A DNA stretch of 64,000 bases from Gaertneriomyces semiglobifer (lineage: Eukaryota; Chytridiomycota; Chytridiomycetes; Spizellomycetales; Spizellomycetaceae). The notes beneath the pieces were generated by a model. The model was not told the DNA's origin. It saw nothing but the letters and a program-made list of their open reading frames with translations, and did not search any database. Of this stretch, positions 57,004-64,000 are shown in pieces. The stretch covers positions 99,482 to 163,481 of the forward strand of contig JAHLKF010000033.1 of the NCBI GenBank assembly GCA_025558075.1, read 5' to 3'. How positions within the stretch are numbered: position 1 is the stretch's first letter; every line of letters starts with the position of its first letter. Made by a program: the position numbers and the translations under genes.

Positions 57004-58152
57004 CTAATCCAGAACTGTCAGTTCAAAACCGCGGAAATACGCATATTGCGTTTTTGGGGTACTAAAGGGTAATGAAGGGTCATCTAACAGTTGCACCATA
57101 CCTAACAGATGATGCACCCTGAACAGCAACTTAATCACTTACCGCCAATCTTTGGTACTGCCGCCAAAGAAGGTTTCAAACTCAATGCCCTCAAATTGAA
57201 TGTCGTCGCTCACAGTCCAAACCATTTTGTTAAACGATATTACCGTTTCTCCATTCACTTTGACAGTCAAAGTCCCGTCTTGCTTGGGCTTTGGTGCAGA
57301 AGACCTTGATTTACTATTTCCCGATTCTCCTCCCTGATGGCTGTTCAAGCCTATGATCTGCACCAACTCGGTCCATTCGCCTCGTCGAAACTTGAACGAT
57401 CCTCGTCCGACCGAAGCACCGTACACGTCATTACACATGGTTTGTGGTTTGATGTCGCAGAAAGACGAGTGCTGCAAAGTTCTCGGTACATATAGGTAGA
57501 CCTCCCCCATTCCGTCTTCTCGAAACATAAATCGCGTAGAAAAGCATTTTTGAGCGCTGCTTCCTCCCGAGCAACTTGGATGTCCTCCTGAAATGCAGGG
57601 CCGTCATGAAGACCAGCAATCTCGCGGGACTCGCTTTGTCGGCAATGGAATAACGAACATACCGTACATCCCAGGTAGCTTGCCACCTTTGACAAAGTCA
57701 AACCCGTTTTCAAAGTACACTTCGTATCGAAATTGCACGGTCCTTGCATCCGACAGGTCTGTCGGCCGAGCATAGAACCCTGTCCCGCCTACAGGACTCC
57801 TCGAAGGAACGTACGATTTGGCAGGATATCTCACGCGCAACACATTATCCAGGTTGGTAGACCTCTTTGATGTTTCCGGTGCGGGTACAATCTCTCGATT
57901 GTCATTTCCGTACGCTTCTTTGATGACGTTCCATTTTCCAAAGCATCCCTCCTCGAAAGGAGGGCTTCGCCATACACCGTTTACTCCTCTGCGATGTGGC
58001 GTATCATGCATGATGAATATCGAGTTGTTCGCCGCATAACCATCCACATCAAACGGGGTGCTCAGCGCCGTTTCGTTGAGCAATTGCAGAGCATGGCTTC
58101 TTGTCACAAGGAGAGCGCTAACACAAAGAATTGGGAAACTGACTATATGCAT
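57004..58152 (-). CDS. secreted polysaccharide lyase family 14-like enzyme
   Basis: 330 residues from three exons: 58152-57663, 57587-57143 and 57061-57004, joined by 75- and 81-bp introns; frames close exactly. The signal peptide is FPILCVSALLVTRSHAL. The core has the PL14-type landmarks: VRYPAKSYVPSRSPVGGTGF, FENGFDFVKGGKLPGMYGG spliced into HPSCSGG, CFSTRFMFREDGMGEVYLYV, DGTLTVKVNGETVIS, and the last exon completing FGGSTKDWRTPKTQYAYFRG. PL14 enzymes cleave uronic-acid polymers (glucuronan, alginate) by beta-elimination. In a zoosporic fungus this suggests attack on algal or plant cell-wall polymers; the substrate is inference. Confidence 0.85.
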
Positions 58153-59327
58153 CTCGCCAAAAGGCTCTGATTCTAATGGTGCAACGTTATGTAATGACGC
58201 TAGTTAGCTTAGAGCTCGTACATATGACTTTCATAGTGCGTTTGAAGTTCCTCGGGGTTTTTTACAAGAATTCCAACTTGGAACTCCATTGTCGTTCTCG
58301 TCCGTCCATGGGGATTCGCCCCATTGATGTAACCCTCATTGTCCCCAAGTTTGGCCAGTGCGGGTCGAGGTGACAATCGTAGAGTTTTGGACAACTGGAT
58401 AGAACGCGATACTCGTACACTTTGGTGCCAACACCATTCTGTTGCGAGGCCGTAGGAAGGACGTGCAATCTCTCTCAAAAGATTTGGCGATGGAAATCAG
58501 GATATCAGGACTTATGCGAGTTTGGAAGGTACTTTGTAGTAGTCAGATCAGAAAGAAGAACGCAAAAAGTTTGGCAGAGTAGTAACAATTTATCTGAGTC
58601 TACCACACAACCGTTGTATTCTAACTATCCACTCCCATGAGTCGCCATCTGAGTTACTCGAACTAGCTCGAGCTGGCGGGCTTTGGACCGCCCACTCCCG
58701 ACCAAGAAGATCGGGAGGGCCCATTCCGACCCTACCAACGGCATCGGGGTGCATCCCTAGGGGGAAAAGGGGGGAGGGGAAGGGGATGCACCGTATGGAG
58801 TGGTGCCGAAGCACCTATGAGGGAGGGAAGTGATGCCGAAGCACCGTATGAAATGGGCACCGAAGCACCAATGAGGGGAGGGTATGGCGAAGAAGATGAC
58901 CGGGTGAGAGAACCAAGGAAAATGAACAAAAACAAGGTTCACCAACGACTTCGTTCAGGCATCCACAAGTAATCAACTTCTTCATTTTTCGAGGTCTCCG
59001 GGGAGCCGACTTCACCTATGAGGTACTGGATCAGAGAGGCACACAGATGAAGGAGTAGGGCAGATACTTACTCAAGACACTCCCGAACACGGGCATTTTG
59101 AAAAAATCCATCCAAGGCAGCATATCACACACAACACGGGCGCAAATCCCATCTCAAGTCACCATATCACCATAACTTCACCGTAGCCACATCACTGCCG
59201 CTCCGGTGCCGACTCACTTTTGGAAACCTCCCTCAGGATAGCGTTTCCCAGGAATGCCAATAGGAGAACCCAAAGACCACTCCTTCATCTTGCTCCGTTT
59301 GCCTTTGCTATCCCTTCCGGTGCCGAT
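58153..59327. other. intergenic region with a minisatellite and an unknown ORF
   Basis: A minus-strand open frame at 58478-58209 (ends QVGILVKNPEELQTHYESH) and an overlapping one at 58468-58262 (GTKVYEYRVLSSCPKLYDCH) are both protein-like; at most one is real and I recognise neither. The rest holds a GA/GC-rich tract and the tandem repeat at 58785-58883. Confidence 0.3.
58785..58883 (+). repeat. minisatellite, two copies of about 50 bp
   Basis: The word GCCGAAGCACC or its variant recurs with GTATG(G/A)A(G/A)TGG and ATGAGGG(A/G)(A/G)GGG in the same order in two adjacent copies starting near 58785 and 58832. Confidence 0.7.
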
Positions 59328-60143
59328 TCAGGCGAATCGGACACGCTTCCGGCTCGCAGTGGTCCGTAGGCAGGAACGGAGCGGGCGGGCATGTTGGAGG
59401 TGGTCGCGGGCTTTCCTTGCCTCTTGTGCCATGCTTCGAGTTCGCCGTGGAGCAATGGCAGGCATTGGCGCCTCCCGAAGAATCTTGGCAACTTCAAGGA
59501 AGTTGCTGTAAGCCTCGGCCCAGGCAACGTACTCGCTTATCAGGTCGAGTGTCGCCTTGGAGATGGGCCGGACACCGTGCTTGAGAAGGGTGACGTTGTA
59601 CAGCTTGGTGATGCACGCGGTCACTCTTGCGGCGTGGCTCTTGTTCTTCAAGATTTCCTGGTAGAACCGCCACTCCTCGTCGTCCAGATCTTGCTCGACG
59701 AGGGTGGTGATGGTTCGTATGCCCTGGCTCAGAGTAACAAAGAGCGCTTTCTCCCTCTGGGACGCGTAGTTGTGCATCCAGTGAGAGGCTCTGCTGTAAA
59801 GGTCAACAGTGGCCAGGTTGCCCTTTGTCTGAGCGTTGAGGATCTCGGGCCAGTGTCTATCGAAGCCCTCCTCCCAGTTGATGGACATCTCGTTCTTGTA
59901 CGAGACAAGATCCGAGACGCGACCAGTCACCGGGTAAAGGCCGCCCGAGATGGTGAAGGTGTCCTCACCGTTCCATTCAATGGGCAATGAAACGTTGAGG
60001 TCCGCGGTGAGCGCTTTGCGGCAGGGGTTGGTGGGGGCGGGGACAGGAACAGGGGTAGGGGTAGGAGCAGGGGTAGGAGTAGGGGCGAGAGCCGCTTGGC
60101 GAGCAGCGTTGCGGGCAGCGATGCGAGCGCTACGACGAAGCAT
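59328..60143 (-). CDS. unknown 271-aa basic protein with C-terminal RVxF motif
   Basis: Single-exon ORF. The N-terminus is strongly basic and amphipathic (MLRRSARIAARNAARQAALA), followed by a Pro-Thr/Val repeat (APTPTPAPTPTPVPVPAP). A globular, mostly helical middle follows (SINWEEGFDRHWPEILNAQT ... WMHNYASQREKALFVTLSQG). The end is again basic (RRTRSMAQEARKAR) and finishes LRTTASRKRVRFA. RVRF fits the (K/R)VxF docking motif used by protein phosphatase 1 regulators, and the preceding SCLR and SRKR add to the resemblance; this is inference. The N-terminus could be a mitochondrial presequence or a nuclear signal. A TATAAAAGG on the minus strand at 60323-60315 lies 170 bp upstream, with a (GT)17 tract between it and the ATG. 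No family recognised. Confidence 0.7.
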   Translation of the reverse strand: MLRRSARIAARNAARQAALAPTPTPAPTPTPVPVPAPTNPCRKALTADLNVSLPIEWNGEDTFTISGGLYPVTGRVSDLVSYKNEMSINWEEGFDRHWPEILNAQTKGNLATVDLYSRASHWMHNYASQREKALFVTLSQGIRTITTLVEQDLDDEEWRFYQEILKNKSHAARVTACITKLYNVTLLKHGVRPISKATLDLISEYVAWAEAYSNFLEVAKILREAPMPAIAPRRTRSMAQEARKARDHLQHARPLRSCLRTTASRKRVRFA

Positions 60144-60195
60144 GGTGGTGATCAGGGTGGGTTTGCTAGTATGTGCGTGTGTGAATATGTGCGAG

Positions 60196-60200
<5 letters not shown>

Positions 60201-60234
<34 letters not shown>
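60201..60234. repeat. (GT)17 microsatellite
   Basis: Uninterrupted GT dinucleotides in the presumed 5' leader or promoter of the minus-strand 271-aa gene. Confidence 0.95.
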
Positions 60235-60237
<3 letters not shown>

Positions 60238-60640
60238 GTTGTTGCAAGGGACAGTGGTAGTTCAGGGGCGAACACTAAAGAAAAAGAGGAGAGGGGGATG
60301 CGGGAAAGCGGCCGCCTTTTATACTTTTTGGGATGGGGGCGGCCTGCGAGGGCGGGGGAGGATGGAGACGCCAGGAAACCCCCTTCGTCTTGCAAGCGTC
60401 GTCCTGTCGACGATGATTGTTATCTTGAGTCACAATGATGCGGGATACGGGTGATTAGACAAAGCGACCATCTGCATCCAATTCCACGGCACACCCTGCG
60501 ATGAGGCCCAGACCGTCTGTCCCTGTCCGATTTCATTTTCATTTTGCCGCGATGAATTCAATTAAGTCAAGCAAGAAAGGGATAGCTGCGCGTGTGAGCA
60601 GGTCGCGTCGGAAAGGGAAATCACACGCGTGAGGAACATG

Positions 60641-60664
60641 ACGACGACGACGACGACGACGACG
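60641..60664. repeat. (ACG)8 microsatellite
   Basis: Eight ACG units in intergenic sequence. Confidence 0.95.
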
Positions 60665-62003
60665 AAGATGACCGAGGTTGAAAGCTCAATGTTTTGGAAG
60701 AGCCGTTAGTGTACCTATCACTGTCTAGGAACCTGTCTACATTCGAGGTCCTACGCATTGGCTTTTGAGCGAGTCTAAACATGCCCATATCATAAACCTT
60801 CCCATCGTTACTATCGCAAGATGCTGTCGCTCTATCGCATTGCCCTGTCTATTGCGAATGGTTAGTCGCTCGCTCACGGCCAGCCGGGATCGATCGAAAT
60901 GAGAGCCATGAGCCGAGCGACGGTGAATTTGCCACGCAGACAGAACAATATGGAGCCACCCTGTCTCCACGAGATGAGATGGATCACGAACCAATGTACC
61001 GGCAACGATAAGCACGAGGCGAAAAGGGGGAAAGGACCTGTTCTTCTTTTCCTTTTTTTTCTTTTCCTCCGTCTCATTTGCGCAGGAGGAGGGGTGGTTA
61101 TTATCGATAGAGTGTGGGGACGCGGTCTGGTCGAAGCCGAGCCGACCCGAGCCGTGTTTGTCTGCGTGTGTGTGTCCGATGTTCTCAGGCTCTTGTCAGT
61201 GTGGTTTGTCTGCGTATGTCCGGACTCTTTTGCCCCTCGCGATCGCGAGGCAAGGTGAGCGAACGCGTCACCTTTGTTCCGTCGTCATCGCGTCTGTGGA
61301 GGCATCGTGAGCGTCAACACTCCCGGCAGAGTAGAATGGTGTTCTTGTTCAGTGGAAATATACTTACTCATGGGCTTACTATTGCTTTTGCTGTTGCGAT
61401 TACGCTTTTTGAAGGATGGATTCTTTCAGGATTGAATCCGAATCCAGGTTGAGCTCCCACCTCCATGTCCAGAAACATGTTCCAGATTCAGATCCAACAG
61501 GCCTGTCTGTGTTTAGCGTCCTGCATTCAACGAGTGTTCTGTACAAGCTCCTTGTATGTGTGTGAGTGTCTGTGTGTTTGTTTATTCGGACGCGACCAAA
61601 TGTTCCCACGCATATGTTTTCCGCCAAACAGTCAAACTACTTGCTTCCAACCAACCCCCACGGCTACGACAGAGCCCCTGCTACCCGAACCACTACGTAG
61701 TGAACCTACAAGAGCCCTTCGATGCATCGCACGTCCTGTATATCAGGTTGTGTAGGTATGGGAATCTGGGTTCCAGTCCGACGCTTTCAGACCTATCCTG
61801 GTGATCTCGGCCTACATTACGACAATGGAAATCAACGGCATTCAGGGCAATTGCAAGGTGTTCTCGAGCGACAACTCTGTGATAGCGCTGCGACCATTTT
61901 CACAAGGCGACTCTCACCACGTGCACTCGGCCCCTACTATTACTACTGCTTACATGTATCCTTAGGACAACAACTACCATAGAAATAACTACATGGTCAT
62001 CTA

Positions 62004-63571
62004 CTACAGCTTCGCTTCGACCGCCTTGTTCATCTTACTGCCGGTAAAGCTCTCCCGCTCCAATCGGCTTTCCCATTCTCCTTTGGGTCCAATCCATGCA
62101 CAGCCTTTTCCGACCACAGACTCTCCATCCTTCGCTTCTTCACCGTAGCATTCGGCAACGAATCTACCAATATACTCGAACGCCGTGCGAGTTTCCTTCA
62201 AGAACGGGAACGACACGAACACGTGTGGCATGCCAGCATACAGCTGAATCGTATAGCGGGTGGGGTTATTCGTTGTGCTCGTACGGTTAGGTGCAGACAA
62301 ATATTTATGAAGGGCAAGACTGTCTGAAGCCAACGCTTCAATGCTGCCGGTTTGCTAGGGACACAAAACATTAACACTTTACTAAAGCACTGCAGTGACA
62401 TTGCTGAACGCACCACAAGAATTCTGCCTAGGCCAGTCAGCGCTTCGCCTGAATGCAATGGACTCATCACTTCGTGGTCTAAAGGAATCGCCCCAGCATA
62501 CATGTTTGCCGGATTGTACGGTTCCGCAGGAGGCACCGTCTTGATTTTTGGCAGATAATCATGCTCAGCGTCTGTCCATGAAGGGCCTGAAGTAGAGCTC
62601 AGGTCCAGCCAGGGAGAGAAAAGGACTGCACCAGATGGAGGTGGGATACCTGTAAGGTTTGAAGCAGTCATTCATCGGACGATCCAAAAAGCAGCACCAT
62701 GTGCGCCCATCTTCACGAGAGGGGACCTACCTAACTGACGACCATATTTCGAGATATACACAAGGAGAGAGGCGCTGAGACCACCACCAGCACTGTCACC
62801 CATGACAAAAATGTTATCAGGTGAAAATGTCTTTAACAAATGAGTGTAAGCGATCAGAGCATCATGTAAAGCCGCCGGGAAGCAATGTTCAGGGGCCAGT
62901 CGATAGTCGATTGCAAGCACTCGGAGGCCAGTAACACGGGAAAGGGTCATTGTCAGCATACGATGAGTTTGGGGAGAGAGCATATAGTATGCACCGCCAT
63001 GCAAATACAAAATGACGCCGTCCCGTTTGGGAACGTCGGGATGAAGCCAGTCAACGAATTCGCCCGAAAGGGATCCGTCCAGATCCAATGCATCGTCCAT
63101 GGCTTTGTCTTTGTTGGTCAACAGAACAGCCCGGTCGACGGAAGCCCGCTCCAAAGACCACGGGGTGATGAGCACCTTTGCAGGGTCGATCTTGAGCATT
63201 GTCATGAAGGAATTCGTCTGGGCTCTGGCAGCTTTGACGCGTCGCAAGATGACATCCTTTGACATGGGTTGGTCATCAATGTGGCCCTTGCTCGCAGCTT
63301 TCATGGAAGTGTCGGTGGACTGGCGAATGAGGGCAATTAAGAGGTGGAGTTTGAGGGGCCAGGAGGGACATGGAGGGCCAGCGGTAAAGTGTTTGAAGGT
63401 GGTGCCGAGGACGGTGGGCAGGATGTTTAGTGCGAAGCGGAGTTGGGCAGAGCGAGAAACTGCGTTGGTGCCAGAACCGCCAGTGGTGGTGGATGGAGGA
63501 GGAGGAGCACTCGGATTGTCCCCTGTGGCAATGGACATGACGCTGGAGGCCGTCTCCAATTCTTCAGCCAT
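62004..63571 (-). CDS. alpha/beta hydrolase, HSL (hormone-sensitive lipase) type
   Basis: 475 residues from three exons: 63571-62731, 62649-62414 and 62354-62004, with introns of 81 and 59 bp; frames close. Family signatures in order: oxyanion-hole YLHGGAYYMLSP, YRLAPEHCFPAA, the nucleophile elbow VMGDSAGGGLSAS (Ser), ILVQTGSIEALASDSLALH (Asp) and YAGMPHVFVSF (His). These form the complete Ser-Asp-His triad of carboxylester hydrolases of the arylacetamide-deacetylase/HSL group. The N-terminal 60 residues are Ser/Pro-rich, then hydrophobic (LRFALNILPTVLGTTF, WPLKLHLLIALI), possibly a membrane contact. Substrate unknown; esters of lipids or of small aromatic compounds are typical. Confidence 0.9.
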
Positions 63572-64000
63572 GGTTACGTATATAAGTTTGGATTTCTAAA
63601 CGATATGAAGATGACCTGTCATGCAACGGAATACAAAAGTGTTAGACACCTGTTGGGAGTTGCGGAGTGCTTACACCGTTGATGGACTTTTCGCATTCTA
63701 CTCACCGTAATCTAAATTGAAGAATACGTACGCCGTTGAACTTTGATGTGAAGTTCTCACCACCTTTTACATGTAGAACGTGCGGCAGTCTCAACAGGAT
63801 CTCTCGCAAGTAAGTGAGAACGGGCGCGTGCATTCCGGTGCGCGTGACAAAAGGTCGGGTCTTTACATTGTGATATCGATATAAAATCGTCGCGTGGATT
63901 CGAGCGCGGACATTGGAACACCAACGTTTCATTTTCGGGTGTGCAAATTCACACTTCCATGTCCGGCGGCCAGCAGGTGGTGGATATGATATGCTCTGTT
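63572..64000. other. right-edge intergenic sequence
   Basis: 429 bp upstream of the hydrolase gene. I see no coding signal that I can support. Confidence 0.4.

Larger units (their letters stand above)
60144..62003. other. 1.9-kb intergenic region with microsatellites
   Basis: No gene supported. Contains (GT)17 at 60201-60234, (ACG)8 at 60641-60664, and TG-rich stretches near 61150-61220 and 61555-61580. Open frames here are simple-sequence readings or lack motifs. Confidence 0.5.

Noticed and set aside
60144..60454. CVCV-rich ORFs over the GT tract
   Set aside because: They are translations of the (GT)17 microsatellite.

Overview
The window looks like nuclear DNA of a fungus, probably an early-diverging (zoosporic, chytrid-like) lineage. 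Genes are dense, on both strands, and cut by short GT-AG introns (mostly 40-85 bp). The gene set mixes fungal-type genes (Gcn4-like bZIP, Nif1/Dsf2-type Sel1 protein, compact eIF3b, PMC1-type Ca2+ pump, clade 2 catalase) with genes that most Dikarya lack (a villin with headpiece, a RalGAP-beta homologue). This placement is inference; no rRNA or marker set was available. Gene models were made by reading splice sites by eye and checking that frames close.

Layout, left to right. 1-2.27 kb: no recognisable gene. 2.27-3.22 kb (+): C-terminal part of a NUP160-like nucleoporin with no visible 5' half. 3.7-6.0 kb (-): GCFC/PAXBP1-family protein. 6.1-8.4 kb (-): secreted large-subunit catalase. 10.0-11.3 kb: divergent histone H3/H4 pair. 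12.5-13.2 kb (+): weak C2H2 zinc-finger locus holding an 18-bp inverted repeat. 13.6-14.2 kb (-): small secreted Cys protein. 16.3-17.2 kb (-): endonuclease/exonuclease/phosphatase-fold enzyme. 17.6-18.3 kb (+): possible C2-like protein. 19.9-20.4 kb (+): single-pass membrane protein with LPxY motifs. 21.1-25.0 kb: a repeat-rich block with a 59-bp upstream array, then a 929-aa ORF that joins a PD-(D/E)XK nuclease-like domain to 23 KKDGTPDMRF-type repeats in nearly identical higher-order units. 26.2-30.4 kb (-): PMCA-type Ca2+-ATPase. 33.3-34.7 kb (+): Gcn4-like bZIP. 35.6-36.9 kb (-): Tom40, divergent from eIF3b (37.3-39.8 kb, +). 40.2-43.5 kb (+): an AlkB dioxygenase spliced in frame to an SRA/YDG domain. 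43.7-45.7 kb (+): Nif1/Dsf2-like Sel1 protein. 45.9-50.9 kb (-): villin/supervillin-like protein. 51.8-56.8 kb (-): RalGAP-beta-like protein. 57.0-58.2 kb (-): secreted PL14-type polysaccharide lyase. 59.3-60.1 kb (-): unknown 271-aa protein. 62.0-63.6 kb (-): HSL-type alpha/beta hydrolase.

Most of this is housekeeping (chromatin, translation, nuclear pore, mitochondrial import, Ca2+ transport, actin). The two most unusual loci are the AlkB-SRA fusion, which may bring alkylation repair to methylated cytosine, and the nuclease-plus-repeat ORF with its own repeat array upstream.
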